Positions 44,701-53,681 of a stretch of 64,000 nucleotides of DNA are shown piece by piece (position 1 is the stretch's first letter; every line of letters starts with the position of its first letter). The stretch comes from Flavobacterium turcicum (GTDB lineage Bacteria > Bacteroidota > Bacteroidia > Flavobacteriales > Flavobacteriaceae). Made by a program: the position numbers and the translations under genes. The stretch spans positions 310,001 through 374,000 of the forward strand of contig NZ_JAAOBY010000001.1 in the NCBI RefSeq assembly GCF_011365745.1. The letters are read 5' to 3'. Under the pieces are notes generated by a model that did no database searches, was not told the DNA's origin, and was given only the letters and a program-made list of their open reading frames with translations.

Positions 44701-45278
44701 TTTTTATAAAAATTATTATGATCAATGTACTCCCAAACTTTTGCAGGCAACAGCGGTTGAATGTTTTTGCCTTTTTTGATGTTGTCACGGATAAAAGTTG
44801 CTGAAATCTCTACAACAGGAGCATCAATCAGATGGATTTTTGGATGATTTTTAAATTCCAAATTTTCTTCTTCGGATGAGATTCGTGGGTACACATAAAT
44901 GTCATGACGCTCCAGGATTACATCGTAGTTTTTCCATTTGTGTAACGATTTCAAATTATCTTCTCCCATGATTAAAGAGAATTCGTAATTAGGATATTTT
45001 TCCTCTAAATGAGCGAGTGTATTTACCGTATAATTTGGTTGTGGTAGTTTAAATTCAATATCCGAAGGCTTGATTTTTGGGAAATGCTCAGTAGCTAGAA
45101 AAACCATTTGCAAACGATGGTAATCATCAAGCAACGTACTTTTTTTCTTCAAAGGATTGTGTGGCGTAACCACCATCCAAACTTGATCTAAATCAGAATG
45201 CTCTGCCATGTGGTTGGCAATAATAAGGTGCCCAACATGAATGGGATTAAACGTTCCGAAATAAAGTCCGATTTTCAT
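44697..45278 (-). CDS. nadD: Nicotinate-nucleotide adenylyltransferase
   Basis: A 193-residue nucleotidyltransferase: GTFNPIHVGHLIIA (residues 8-21) has the conserved HxGH motif, and ISATFIRDNIKKG matches the ISxTxIR signature. It joins ATP and nicotinate mononucleotide to make deamido-NAD in the NAD pathway. It follows gmk across an AT-rich word-repeat gap and overlaps the downstream membrane-protein gene. Confidence 0.96.
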   Translation of the reverse strand: MKIGLYFGTFNPIHVGHLIIANHMAEHSDLDQVWMVVTPHNPLKKKSTLLDDYHRLQMVFLATEHFPKIKPSDIEFKLPQPNYTVNTLAHLEEKYPNYEFSLIMGEDNLKSLHKWKNYDVILERHDIYVYPRISSEEENLEFKNHPKIHLIDAPVVEISATFIRDNIKKGKNIQPLLPAKVWEYIDHNNFYKK

Positions 45279-45279
45279 T

Positions 45280-45359
45280 AATTTAAAGATTTAAAAATTT
45301 AATGATTTAAAGATTAGAAAGAATTTTTGAATTTTTAAATTCTTTAATTTTTAAATCCT
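45280..45359. repeat. Intergenic word repeat (ATTTAAAGATTT)
   Basis: The gmk-nadD gap consists almost only of ATTTAAAGATT/AATTTTTAAATTCTTT words in both orientations. Its reverse complement shares TTTTTAAATCTTTA (14 bases) with the repeat before recO. Confidence 0.65.
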
Positions 45360-45932
45360 TTAATCCTCAACAAAATCCTTCACCAATTGATACGCTTCCT
45401 CAAGTGCAACTGGCAAATCATAGTTTTTGATAATTACGTCAAATTGTGGAGCAGTTGCAAGTTCTACAGATGCTTTAGCGATGCGCATATTGATTTTGTC
45501 ATCGCTCTCGGTGGAGCGTTCCTTCAATCGTCTTTTAAGTTCGTCCACGCTTGGTGGTTTTACAAAAACAGCCAAAGTTTCTTCAGGAAATTTATGTTTG
45601 ATGCGCAATCCGCCCGCTACATCAATATCAAAAATCACGTTTTTACCAAGTGCCCAAATGCGTTCTACTTCGCTTTTTAAGGTTCCGTAAAAATTGTCGC
45701 GGTAGACTTCTTCCCATTCTACGAAATCCTCGTTTTTAATGTGCGTTTTAAAATCTTTTAATGACATAAAATAGTAATCCTTGCCACTAACTTCTTCACC
45801 ACGAGCTTCGCGCGTAGCTGCTGATATAGAAAACTCTAAATTCAAGTCTTCTTGTTTTAATAAATGCCTAACTATAGTAGTTTTTCCTGATCCTGACGGT
45901 GCCGAGAATACGATTAATTTTCCTTTTTTCAT
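45360..45932 (-). CDS. gmk: Guanylate kinase
   Basis: A 190-residue protein with the P-loop SAPSGSGKTTIVRHLL (residues 9-24), the GMP-binding REARGEEVSGKDYYFMS block and the E-V-Y region EEVYRDNFYGT. It phosphorylates GMP to GDP. The length and motifs are standard. It lies between yicC and nadD, a common order in Bacteroidota. Confidence 0.97.
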   Translation of the reverse strand: MKKGKLIVFSAPSGSGKTTIVRHLLKQEDLNLEFSISAATREARGEEVSGKDYYFMSLKDFKTHIKNEDFVEWEEVYRDNFYGTLKSEVERIWALGKNVIFDIDVAGGLRIKHKFPEETLAVFVKPPSVDELKRRLKERSTESDDKINMRIAKASVELATAPQFDVIIKNYDLPVALEEAYQLVKDFVED

Positions 45933-45942
45933 CTTTATAATG

Positions 45943-46010
45943 ATTAGTCCAAAGTTCTAGGTCCTTAGTCCTTGTTGTTGAATACAAAGGACTAACGACT
46001 AAGTACTAAT
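45943..46010. repeat. Intergenic inverted word repeat (GGACTAA / TTAGTCC)
   Basis: TTAGTCC...GGTCCTTAGTCCTTGT on the left faces ACAAAGGACTAACGACTAAGTACTAA on the right. It shares AAGGACTA and GTACTA words with the pheS-downstream repeat at 38737. Confidence 0.68.
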
Positions 46011-46015
46011 TACTT

Positions 46016-46876
46016 TTATAACACATTCAACACCTGTTCCTTAATTTTTTCCAATTCGTCTTTCATTTGAACGACTAATTTTTGCATTTGTGCGTGATTC
46101 GATTTGGAACCCATCGTGTTGATTTCTCGTCCCATTTCTTGAGTAATAAAGCCAAGTTTTCTACCGTTAGCTTCCGTTCCGTTGATGGTTTCTAAGAAAT
46201 AATCTAGGTGGTTTGTCAAACGTACTTTTTCTTCGGTGATGTCTAGTTTCTCTAAATAATAAATCAATTCTTGTTCAAATCGATTTTCATCAACATTCAC
46301 TTTCAATTCTGCAATAGCAGTTTGCAGACGGTCTTTTATGGCTTGAACACGCTCTGGATCAAGCGCTAGTGCCTCAGTCATGTATTGACGAATATTTCCA
46401 ATACGCAATTGAAATTCTTTTTCAAGTGACATGCCTTCATCTTGTCTGAAGTTCAAGATGTTTTGTAACGCTTCTTCGATAACGGTTTGAATTTGAATCC
46501 AATCGTTTTCATCAATTTCCTCACGTTCTATTTTCATGGTATCCGGCATGCGAACAGCCATTTTCATCAATTCGGTTTCATCAGCTTGTGGATATACTTC
46601 ACGTAACTGACTGATGTATGCTTTTACAATAGGTACGTTTACTTTGGTAGAAGTTTGCTCAGCAGTACTTTCCATAAAAATAGAAAAATCAACTTTGCCT
46701 CGCTCGAGTTTCAGTGCAATTTGGTTTCGAAGACCCAATTCCATTTCGCGGTAAAGCGATGGCATGCGAACATTTAAATCGAGTCCTTTACTGTTTAATG
46801 ATTTAACTTCTACTGTTATTTTTTTGGTTGGCAATTGCAAAGTAGCTTTACCAAAACCGGTCATTGATTGTATCAT
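46016..46876 (-). CDS. yicC: YicC family protein, putative endoribonuclease
   Basis: A 286-residue protein with the YicC N-terminus (MIQSMTGFGKATLQ), central EVKSLNSKGLDLNVRMP, and the C-terminal KLGFITQEMGREINTMGSKSN signature. Members of this family have been described as endoribonucleases acting on small RNAs in E. coli; I take that as family knowledge, not shown here. It heads a yicC-gmk-nadD group and has its own -7 element. Confidence 0.95.
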   Translation of the reverse strand: MIQSMTGFGKATLQLPTKKITVEVKSLNSKGLDLNVRMPSLYREMELGLRNQIALKLERGKVDFSIFMESTAEQTSTKVNVPIVKAYISQLREVYPQADETELMKMAVRMPDTMKIEREEIDENDWIQIQTVIEEALQNILNFRQDEGMSLEKEFQLRIGNIRQYMTEALALDPERVQAIKDRLQTAIAELKVNVDENRFEQELIYYLEKLDITEEKVRLTNHLDYFLETINGTEANGRKLGFITQEMGREINTMGSKSNHAQMQKLVVQMKDELEKIKEQVLNVL

Positions 46877-46895
46877 ATTGTTTTCTAAAAGAGGG

Positions 46896-46903
46896 CAAAG
46901 ATA
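46896..46903 (-). promoter_or_regulatory. -7 element of yicC
   Basis: The minus strand reads TATCTTTG, matching TAnnTTTG, 20 bases before the ATG at 46876. Confidence 0.5.
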
Positions 46904-46924
46904 AGGAAAAAGTGTTCAGTGATT

Positions 46925-47035
46925 CGTTTTTAGTCTCAGTCTCAGTTTTTAGGGTGTTGTCTGCAGTTTTCAGTAATCAAATTCGTAATCAAATCTCATT
47001 TTTGTAAACTACTTTTCACAACTGTCCACTGTAAA
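46925..47035. repeat. Intergenic word repeat (CAGTCTCAGT, GTAAACTA)
   Basis: AGTCTCAGTCTCAGTTTTTAG, CTGCAGTTTTCAG, AATCAAATTCGTAATCAAAT and two GTAAACTA words fill the EamA-yicC gap. CAGTTTTCAG is shared with the repeat at 37612. Confidence 0.6.
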
Positions 47036-47917
47036 CTAGTTTTTTTTCATAGTCACTAAATAAACTCCGGTAAATATTAAGAGAGCCGACCCAATTTTGA
47101 CCAAACTCAATTCGTCTTTACCCAAGCCAATAGCGAATACAGTTGCAAAAAAGGGTTGCAAATAAATAAAAACAGCAACCGTAGTTGGTTTTAATTCCTT
47201 CATCGAAAGTAAATTCAAAAGGTACGTCAAAAAGGTCGAAAAAATAACTACAAATCCTATTTTCCAGCCAATAACCTCAGGTACTGCTGCCCAGTTAACC
47301 GCCTGAAATTCGTTCCATCCAAAAGGCAAAACCATTAAAAAACCAAACAAATAAATCCATTTTACAAAAGTAAAAGCATTGTATTTATCCATTAATTTCT
47401 TGACTACAATAAGGTAAAATCCGTAGGAAATAGCATTTACTAAAACGAGGAAATTCCCCAATCCAGCATTGGTAGCATTACCGATAGATTTTCCATACAG
47501 AATAAGAAACGCTGTTCCTATGAGCCCGAGTACAATTCCAAAAACTTTTCGTTTCTGCATGCGCTCCTTCATAATTATGGCCGAAAGTGTCAACACAATC
47601 ATCGGGGTCGATACCATAATTACCGCTGCACTAATGGGCGATGTCAAGCTCAATCCTTTAAAAAAAGTAAGCATATTAAAGGCCACGCCAAAAAAAGCAG
47701 CGGCTATGATTCGAGGAAAATCATTCCAGTCTATTTTTTCTTTTGGCATAAACAACCAAGCCAACCAAAAGAGCAATACAGAGCCACCCACCCGAAGTAA
47801 AATAAATCCATACGCATCAATGTACGCGGGCATTACATCTTTGGCAATGGTAAAAGTGACACCATAAATAATCGATACCAGTGTGGCGCCAATCAGCGCA
47901 AGATTACGTTTAGACAT
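47036..47917 (-). CDS. EamA (DMT superfamily) transporter
   Basis: From the ATG at 47917 the protein has 293 residues and about ten membrane spans in two EamA repeats. The first has GATLVSIIYGVTFTIAK, the second GLGNFLVLVNAISYGFYLI and ends with FIYLQPFFATVFAIGLGKDE, a typical EamA C-terminal helix. Members export metabolites or amino acids. Substrate unknown. It overlaps the ArsC/Spx-like gene upstream by a few bases. Confidence 0.9.
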   Translation of the reverse strand: MSKRNLALIGATLVSIIYGVTFTIAKDVMPAYIDAYGFILLRVGGSVLLFWLAWLFMPKEKIDWNDFPRIIAAAFFGVAFNMLTFFKGLSLTSPISAAVIMVSTPMIVLTLSAIIMKERMQKRKVFGIVLGLIGTAFLILYGKSIGNATNAGLGNFLVLVNAISYGFYLIVVKKLMDKYNAFTFVKWIYLFGFLMVLPFGWNEFQAVNWAAVPEVIGWKIGFVVIFSTFLTYLLNLLSMKELKPTTVAVFIYLQPFFATVFAIGLGKDELSLVKIGSALLIFTGVYLVTMKKN

Positions 47918-48266
47918 TTGCAAAGGCAAGCATTACTTGGTGCATGTTTTGTTGGCTGTTGCCAATGTAAATCTTGTTTTTAATGATAAAAACAGGACGA
48001 CTCAAAAACGTATAATGTTCCAAAATGTATTTCTTATAATCGGCTTCAGTCAAGTTTTTGTTTTTCAAATCCATTGATTTGTAAAGCTGTGCTTTTTTGC
48101 TAAAAAGTGCTTCGTAACTACCCGAAAGTTCACGCATTTGCTCCAATTCAGTTTCGGTAATCGGATTTTGTTTGATGTCGTGAAAACTCAAATTGTGGTT
48201 TTCTGGCAATGATTTAATAATTTTTCTGCAAGTGTCGCAAGAGGCGAGGTAGTATATTTTGTCCAT
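47910..48266 (-). CDS. ArsC/Spx-family thioredoxin-fold protein
   Basis: From the ATG at 48266 (118 residues) the protein starts MDKIYYLASCDTCRKI, with the CxxC of the ArsC/Spx active site near residues 10-13. LSRPVFIIKNKIYIGN matches the arginine-proline block of the family. It may be an arsenate reductase-like oxidoreductase or an Spx-like redox regulator. The 3' end overlaps the EamA start, so translation is coupled. Confidence 0.88.
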   Translation of the reverse strand: MDKIYYLASCDTCRKIIKSLPENHNLSFHDIKQNPITETELEQMRELSGSYEALFSKKAQLYKSMDLKNKNLTEADYKKYILEHYTFLSRPVFIIKNKIYIGNSQQNMHQVMLAFANV

Positions 48267-48343
48267 GAATCGTATAATTTCTTTCTGCAAAGAAAATTCA
48301 TTTGCCACGTAAATTGATTATTTTTATCAAAAAATATAAAAAA

Positions 48344-48802
48344 ATGAAGCAAGTATTTGACGTTACAACCACAAGCAGAAAAATGATTTCTACTTTTCTT
48401 GAAAACTATTCCTTGGCGCAACTCAATACCATTCCGCCGGGATTCAACAATAATTTGATTTGGAACATCGGACACATTATCGTTTCGCAGCAAATTTTGG
48501 TTTACAAACTGTCGGGTTTGCCGCTTTTGGTCTCTAATGAATTGGTCGAAAAATATATGAAAGGAACCCGCCCTGAAACCGATGCATCACAAGCCGAAGT
48601 AGATGAAATTAAACATCTTTTAACGTATACGTTGCAGCAAACTCAGGTAGATTTTGAGCAAAACCTTTTTCAAAATTACACATCTTACACCACATCTACT
48701 GGCGGTCATGTATTGAACAACGCACTCGATGCCATGGCTTTTAGCAATTTTCACGAAGGGCTTCACATAGGTTGCATGCTCATGATTCGCAAATTTATTT
48801 AA
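48344..48802 (+). CDS. DinB superfamily protein
   Basis: I chose the ATG at 48344 (152 residues) because the extra 14 residues from 48302 are basic and not family-like. The four-helix DinB pattern is clear: NLIWNIGHIIVSQQI with the first metal histidine and NFHEGLHIGCMLM with the last pair. DinB proteins are probable metal-dependent enzymes, some being thiol transferases. Function here is unknown. It diverges from the ArsC/Spx-like gene. Confidence 0.88.
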   Translation: MKQVFDVTTTSRKMISTFLENYSLAQLNTIPPGFNNNLIWNIGHIIVSQQILVYKLSGLPLLVSNELVEKYMKGTRPETDASQAEVDEIKHLLTYTLQQTQVDFEQNLFQNYTSYTTSTGGHVLNNALDAMAFSNFHEGLHIGCMLMIRKFI

Positions 48803-48814
48803 GCAAATAATTCA

Positions 48815-48966
48815 GGATTTCAGGAGCTATTTCCTGCCATTCGTTACAATCTGTGGGTCCAAAACCATTTTTTCTAAGGCATAAAAGGAGCTTCCTGTGG
48901 TCGCTCTTTTCTACCAAGAAAAAATAGGGTTTTGGGCCCACAGGATTTTCACTGCTGTCAGGGCTA
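48815..48966. repeat. Structured element after the DinB gene (3'-UTR family copy 2)
   Basis: TGTGGGTCCAAAACC (48852) faces GGTTTTGGGCCCACA (48929-48943) with 14 of 15 pairs. The element opens with AGGAGCTATTTCCTG and closes with TCAGGGCTAG, resembling the start and end of the element after haaO. Confidence 0.65.
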
Positions 48967-48992
48967 GTGCGAGTAGTAGTGCTAAGAAAATC

Positions 48993-49736
48993 TTATTTTA
49001 GTGACAAGTACTCGTCAATAGTGTCGTAAGGCAAGAGTAATTCTTTTGGGCCATCGGCGTAAGAGGCGGCTTCGTAGGAGTTGTAATAAAGCAGCAATCC
49101 CTTGTCGGTGTAAAAAATAGTTTGCGGAAGCGCAAATTGATCTTCTTCAAACATCAGCCCAGTTGAATTGATCGAAGCTGAACTCGGGATTTTGTATTTG
49201 GCTCTGAATTTTTTTTCGGCGAAAGCCTTAAAACCAGCTACATCATTAAATATTGTTTCATTTGTCAAAGCTTTTCCCGTTGTGGGGTCAAACAATAAAG
49301 AGCGCAATCCTTGGTAGCCGTGAGCGCCACCCGTATAGGTGTAATGATTAATTTCAATATTGAGCACCGCTGCCGATTGGTATTTTATTTTACCCGAAAC
49401 AGTAGCTTCCCAACCCATTGTTTCTCCGGGAAAATCTTTTTGTAATGCCTCGTACGAATCGATAAAAGCTTTTGTTAATCCATCATAGGTGGTTGCTTCG
49501 TATGGTTTTTCGCCAAAATAAACGATCTCTTTTAAAACCGAAAATACTCTTTTGTTGATGCTATCAGCTACCACATCTTTGTTGCTGGCTACGGGAATTT
49601 TTATGTCAATTTGGGGGCAGTTTTCAGCACACGCAATTTTAGATTTTTTCTGATACGTTTCGGTTATAAATTGAAGGTCCTTGGTGCAACTACTTAATAA
49701 AAGCAAGAGCGTGGCAAAAAAGAAATAGGGTTTCAT
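48993..49736 (-). CDS. Lipoprotein with DUF4163/DUF3298-type domains
   Basis: I chose the ATG at 49736 because it opens a lipoprotein signal (MKPYFFFATLLLLLSSC, lipobox LSSC); the frame upstream to 49901 is not signal-like. The mature protein (about 230 residues) has an N-terminal DUF4163-like region and a C-terminal DUF3298-like domain (HYTYTGGAHGYQGLRSLLFDPTTGKALT). Related domains occur in RsiV-type proteins that bind lysozyme and in putative deacetylases. The function in Flavobacteriia is unknown. Confidence 0.82.
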   Translation of the reverse strand: MKPYFFFATLLLLLSSCTKDLQFITETYQKKSKIACAENCPQIDIKIPVASNKDVVADSINKRVFSVLKEIVYFGEKPYEATTYDGLTKAFIDSYEALQKDFPGETMGWEATVSGKIKYQSAAVLNIEINHYTYTGGAHGYQGLRSLLFDPTTGKALTNETIFNDVAGFKAFAEKKFRAKYKIPSSASINSTGLMFEEDQFALPQTIFYTDKGLLLYYNSYEAASYADGPKELLLPYDTIDEYLSLK

Positions 49737-49927
49737 GAGGCAATTGTTAATTAAATACAAAGGTATCAAGTTGTGACTTGCTAAGTATAAATTAAAGGGT
49801 AAATTTGTGAAACTTTTAGGTAATAAAATCAAACGATAGGAGATGAGGATGACTTTCAATTGGTCGCATGCACCAATGAAATCAGGCGAATCAAATATCA
49901 TTTTTAAAAAACAATAAATTAAGACAT

Positions 49928-51073
49928 ATGAAATTCAATACTAAAGCAATTCACGGTGGTCAACACCATGATCCAAGCACCGGAGCTGTAATGCCGCCCG
50001 TATATCAAACTTCTACCTTTGTACAAACTAGTCCGGGGCAGCCGTTAAATCCAGATTATGAGTACAGTAGAGCCGCAAATCCTACGCGTTCAGCACTTGA
50101 AAATGCATTGGCAAGTATCGAAAACGGAACTCGTGGATTGGCTTTTTCGTCAGGATTGGCAGCTACAGATTGTGTGTTGCGTTCGTTTAAAGCAGGTGAT
50201 GAAATCATTGCAATGGATGATTTGTACGGCGGAACGTACCGCATGTTCACACGTGTATACAAGGATTCTGGAATAAAATTCCATTTTGTAGATATGAATG
50301 ATTTGGATAAATTCCAGTCGTTAATCAATGAAAACACCAAAATGGTTTGGGTTGAAACTCCTACCAATCCTTTGATGAAATTAGCCGATATTCAAGAAAT
50401 TGCAAAAATCACTAAGGAACAGAACATACTTTTTGCTGTTGATAACACTTTTGCAACGCCGTATTTGCAAAAACCGTTAGACTTAGGAGCTGATATCGTA
50501 ATGCACTCAGCAACCAAATATTTAGGCGGTCACTCAGATGTAATTGCGGGAGCTTTAATTGTAAAAGACGAAGCTTTAGGAGCACAATTACATTTTCAAC
50601 AATTTGCAACCGGCGCCACACTTGGGCCAATGGATAGTTTTTTAGTACTTCGAGGAATTAAAACCTTGCATTTGCGTGTACAAAGACATTGTGAAAATGG
50701 TGCTAAAGTGGTCGAATTTTTGAGTAATCATCCAAAAATTAAAACGGTTTACTATCCTGGATTGCCAAGTCATCCGTTTCACGAAATTGCTAAAAAACAA
50801 ATGAGCGGTTTTGGCGGAATGGTATCTTTTACATTTGTATCTGGTAAAAAAGAGGATGCCATTGACTTTCTTGAAAAAGTGAAGGTATTTACTTTGGCCG
50901 AATCGCTTGGTGGCGTTGAATCTTTAGCGAATCATCCTGCATTAATGACACACGCATCTATCCCGGAAGACAAACGAAAAGAAATAGGAATCACCGATGA
51001 TTTAGTGCGATTAAGCGTTGGTATTGAAGATGCTGATGATTTAATCGACGATTTAAAACAAGCACTCGCATAA
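49928..51073 (+). CDS. Cystathionine gamma-synthase/gamma-lyase family PLP enzyme
   Basis: A 381-residue fold-type I PLP enzyme. The PLP lysine is K197 in MHSATKYLGGHSD; the YEYSRAANPTRSALENALASIENG block and SLGGVESLANHPALMTH near the C-terminus mark the Cys/Met metabolism family. Synthase (MetB) and lyase (MccB/CGL) cannot be told apart from sequence alone. It makes or breaks cystathionine between cysteine and methionine metabolism. A strong terminator follows. Confidence 0.93.
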   Translation: MKFNTKAIHGGQHHDPSTGAVMPPVYQTSTFVQTSPGQPLNPDYEYSRAANPTRSALENALASIENGTRGLAFSSGLAATDCVLRSFKAGDEIIAMDDLYGGTYRMFTRVYKDSGIKFHFVDMNDLDKFQSLINENTKMVWVETPTNPLMKLADIQEIAKITKEQNILFAVDNTFATPYLQKPLDLGADIVMHSATKYLGGHSDVIAGALIVKDEALGAQLHFQQFATGATLGPMDSFLVLRGIKTLHLRVQRHCENGAKVVEFLSNHPKIKTVYYPGLPSHPFHEIAKKQMSGFGGMVSFTFVSGKKEDAIDFLEKVKVFTLAESLGGVESLANHPALMTHASIPEDKRKEIGITDDLVRLSVGIEDADDLIDDLKQALA

Positions 51074-51077
51074 TTCC

Positions 51078-51120
51078 AAAAAGAAACCCCAATACTGTTG
51101 AGTGTTGGGGTTTCTTTTTT
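51078..51120. terminator. Bidirectional intrinsic terminator
   Basis: A 19-bp stem (AAAAAGAAACCCCAATACT with AGTGTTGGGGTTTCTTTTT, one G-U pair) around a GTTG loop, between convergent genes ending at 51073 and 51135. Confidence 0.92.
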
Positions 51121-51134
51121 AAATCAAAGTGTAA

Positions 51135-51941
51135 TTAATCCAAGTAATAAATGTATCCGACGTTGAACCAAACCAACCAATCGTTTGCTTTGTTTTCTTT
51201 ATAAATATCTGGGTTAGGATTTAAGCCATCTACCCAATTCGAAAAGTAATATTGAAAGCGCAAATCAACCATTAAATCACGCAATGGGCTTAGTTTATAA
51301 CGTGTGCCCACACTGGTAACTACAGACCAAACCGTGCCACTTTCTGTAGAAAAACCATAAGGTCTCCCTTCAGATGGAGTAAGGTACTTAGGAAAAGTAG
51401 TGAGTGGTGTTCCTAGTTCTCCTAGTGATGATGACGCTTTGGCGTTGTAATAACTAAATTGTCCTCCCAAACTCACAAAAGGACCAAAACTTCCATTTCT
51501 TGCTGAGAAATCACGAATGCTCCAAGGGAAAAACTCCAATTGCATTCCTAAATTTGTCACAGCAGTACTTCCTTCCATAGCTCGCAATTGCTGTGCTCCG
51601 AGTGAGGTAATGCTTGGATCAACGTATTGACCAAAATGCTTCAAGTTGGTTTTGTTGAATGATAATTCAGATCTTAATTTGAAATGATCGTTAAAATAAG
51701 TTTCAGGAGTGTAGCAATTACAATCTGCTTTGTATGAAAAATTGAGATAATGTATAAGTCCAATTCCAAAACCAGTATTACCTGCATTAGTTGATAAATC
51801 GTAACGCTCACCGTAGTCTGATTGAAAAGCAACTGGACCAGCAATAACTCCCACCTCGTGTGAAAATCCGCCAAATTGTGCGTTGGAATTTAGGGTAAAT
51901 CCAAGTAATATTCCTAGAAGTGGTATTAGCTGTTTGATCAT
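51135..51941 (-). CDS. Outer-membrane beta-barrel-like protein of Flavobacteriia
   Basis: A 268-residue protein with a signal peptide ending NSNAQ. The mature part consists of long strand-like segments rich in Y, F and G (GFGIGLIHYLNFSYKADC, LGGQFSYYNAK, VDLRFQYYFSNW) and ends in WFNVGYIYYLD, typical of a barrel terminus. It resembles a Flavobacteriia family of outer-membrane proteins without known function. A short CNC pair near residue 75 is unusual for such proteins. Confidence 0.78.
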   Translation of the reverse strand: MIKQLIPLLGILLGFTLNSNAQFGGFSHEVGVIAGPVAFQSDYGERYDLSTNAGNTGFGIGLIHYLNFSYKADCNCYTPETYFNDHFKLRSELSFNKTNLKHFGQYVDPSITSLGAQQLRAMEGSTAVTNLGMQLEFFPWSIRDFSARNGSFGPFVSLGGQFSYYNAKASSSLGELGTPLTTFPKYLTPSEGRPYGFSTESGTVWSVVTSVGTRYKLSPLRDLMVDLRFQYYFSNWVDGLNPNPDIYKENKANDWLVWFNVGYIYYLD

Positions 51942-52145
51942 TAGGAAGTGATATTTTCAAATCATGACAAATATATAAAAACAATGCTCATTTCTAAAAA
52001 TATTTTAAAATTAAAAAAAAGCAGATAATTTACTATTTAGTTACGAAAGTTGCAGTGATTTGGATTAAATAAAGAAGTCCTAAATGCAAATTTTTATAGA
52101 AGGTTAAAAAAAAGATAATTCGGAAGATAAAATAAAAAAACTAAG

Positions 52146-52174
52146 TTTGAATATTTTTATAAGATGTATCTTTG
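52146..52174 (+). promoter_or_regulatory. Promoter of glutamate dehydrogenase
   Basis: TTTG (52146-52149), 17 bases, TATCTTTG (52167-52174). The expected transcription start lies near 52180, which excludes the upstream in-frame TTG at 52147 as start codon and supports the ATG at 52219. Confidence 0.7.
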
Positions 52175-52218
52175 TAAATTATAACGAAATCGTTTTCTTA
52201 ATTAATCACATTAAATCT

Positions 52219-53562
52219 ATGTTACTAAAAATAAATGATTTTATGGCTCAAGTAGAGGCCAAAAATCCAAATGAACCTGAATTTATTCAAGCTGTTAGGG
52301 AGTTTGCAGAGACTGTAATTCCATTTATTGCAGAGCAAAAAAAATACGATGGTAAGAACCTACTTTTAAGAATTGCTGAACCAGAACGTTCTATTATTTT
52401 CCGCGTTCCATGGGTTGATGATGCAGGAGAAATTCAAGTAAACAGAGGTTTCAGAATTCAAATGAACTCTGCAATTGGTCCGTACAAAGGAGGAATCCGT
52501 TTTCATCATTCAGTAAACTTGTCAGTTTTAAAGTTCTTGGCTTTTGAACAAGTTTTTAAAAACAGTTTAACAACATTACCAATGGGTGGTGGTAAAGGAG
52601 GTTCTGATTTTGACCCACAAGGTAAATCAGATGCTGAAGTAATGCGTTTTTGCCAATCGTTTATGACAGAATTGTGCAGACACATTGGACCACAGTTGGA
52701 CGTTCCAGCAGGTGATATTGGTGTAGGAGCCAGAGAAATTGGTTACTTATTTGGTCAATACAAAAGAATTCGCAACGAGTTTACAGGTGTGTTAACAGGT
52801 AAAGGATTGGCTTACGGAGGATCTTTGATCAGACCAGAAGCAACAGGATACGGTGTAGTTTATTTTGCTGAGCAAATGTTGAACACTATTGGCCAACACA
52901 TCGCAGGTAAAACGGTTTCTATTTCAGGTTTCGGAAACGTAGCTTGGGGTGTTGCGTTAAAAGTGAATGATTTAGGCGGAAAAGTAGTTACTATTTCTGG
53001 TCCTGATGGATATATTTATGATGCAGAAGGTATTTCTGGAGATAAAATTGACTTCATGCTTGAAATGAGAGCAAGAGGAGATAACAGAGCCGAAGCTTAC
53101 CTTGAAAAATATCCAAATGCAGAATTCCACAAAGGAAAAAGCGTTTGGGAAGTAAAAGTTGATGTGGCTATTCCTTGTGCAACTCAAAACGAATTGAACG
53201 AAGAAGATGCTAAAAAATTGATTGCTAATGGAGTAATGTGTGTTACTGAAGCAGCAAACATGCCATGTACTTTAGAGGCTATCAAAGAATTCTTGAACGC
53301 AAAAGTACTTTTTGCACCAGGAAAAGCAGCTAATGCGGGTGGTGTAGCAGCATCTGGATTAGAGATGACTCAAAACTCTATTCGTTTGAACTGGACAAGT
53401 GAAGAAGTTGACGGTAGATTAAAAGAAATCATGGTTGGTATTCACAATCAATGTAAACAATACGGGACTGACGCAGACGGTTATGTGAACTACGTAAAAG
53501 GAGCTAACATTGCAGGATTTGTAAAAGTAGCCGATGCTATGCTTGCTCAAGGGGTAGTATAA
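52219..53562 (+). CDS. gdhA: NADP-type glutamate dehydrogenase
   Basis: I chose the ATG at 52219 (447 residues), 45 bases after the -7 box. The protein has the substrate-binding block SAIGPYKGGIRFHHSVNLSVLKFLAFEQ, the catalytic GGGKGGSDFDP, and the cofactor motif VSISGFGNVAWGVA. The length and the MLLKINDFMAQVEAKNPNEPEFIQAV start match the short NADP-specific hexameric enzymes. It assimilates ammonium by aminating 2-oxoglutarate. A strong terminator follows at 53582. Confidence 0.95.
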   Translation: MLLKINDFMAQVEAKNPNEPEFIQAVREFAETVIPFIAEQKKYDGKNLLLRIAEPERSIIFRVPWVDDAGEIQVNRGFRIQMNSAIGPYKGGIRFHHSVNLSVLKFLAFEQVFKNSLTTLPMGGGKGGSDFDPQGKSDAEVMRFCQSFMTELCRHIGPQLDVPAGDIGVGAREIGYLFGQYKRIRNEFTGVLTGKGLAYGGSLIRPEATGYGVVYFAEQMLNTIGQHIAGKTVSISGFGNVAWGVALKVNDLGGKVVTISGPDGYIYDAEGISGDKIDFMLEMRARGDNRAEAYLEKYPNAEFHKGKSVWEVKVDVAIPCATQNELNEEDAKKLIANGVMCVTEAANMPCTLEAIKEFLNAKVLFAPGKAANAGGVAASGLEMTQNSIRLNWTSEEVDGRLKEIMVGIHNQCKQYGTDADGYVNYVKGANIAGFVKVADAMLAQGVV

Positions 53563-53581
53563 ATTGTTACAACCTAATTTT

Positions 53582-53621
53582 AAAATGCCTTTTATCATTG
53601 CGATAAAAGGCATTTTTTTTT
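53582..53621 (+). terminator. Intrinsic terminator of glutamate dehydrogenase
   Basis: A 15-bp perfect stem (AAAATGCCTTTTATC with GATAAAAGGCATTTT) around a 5-base loop and a run of T, 19 bases after the stop. Confidence 0.92.
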
Positions 53622-53652
53622 GGCAACAAAATTATAAGAGTTTCGTTTGTTT

Positions 53653-53660
53653 TATATTTG
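53653..53660 (+). promoter_or_regulatory. -7 element of the porZ-like gene
   Basis: TATATTTG matches TAnnTTTG, 21 bases before the ATG at 53682. Confidence 0.5.
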
Positions 53661-53681
53661 TAAGCCCTAGGCGCGTTACTT

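Noticed and set aside
47469..47867. 132-codon open frame antisense to the EamA transporter
   Set aside because: It is a shadow of a clear membrane protein gene; its translation has no start context, signal or family pattern.
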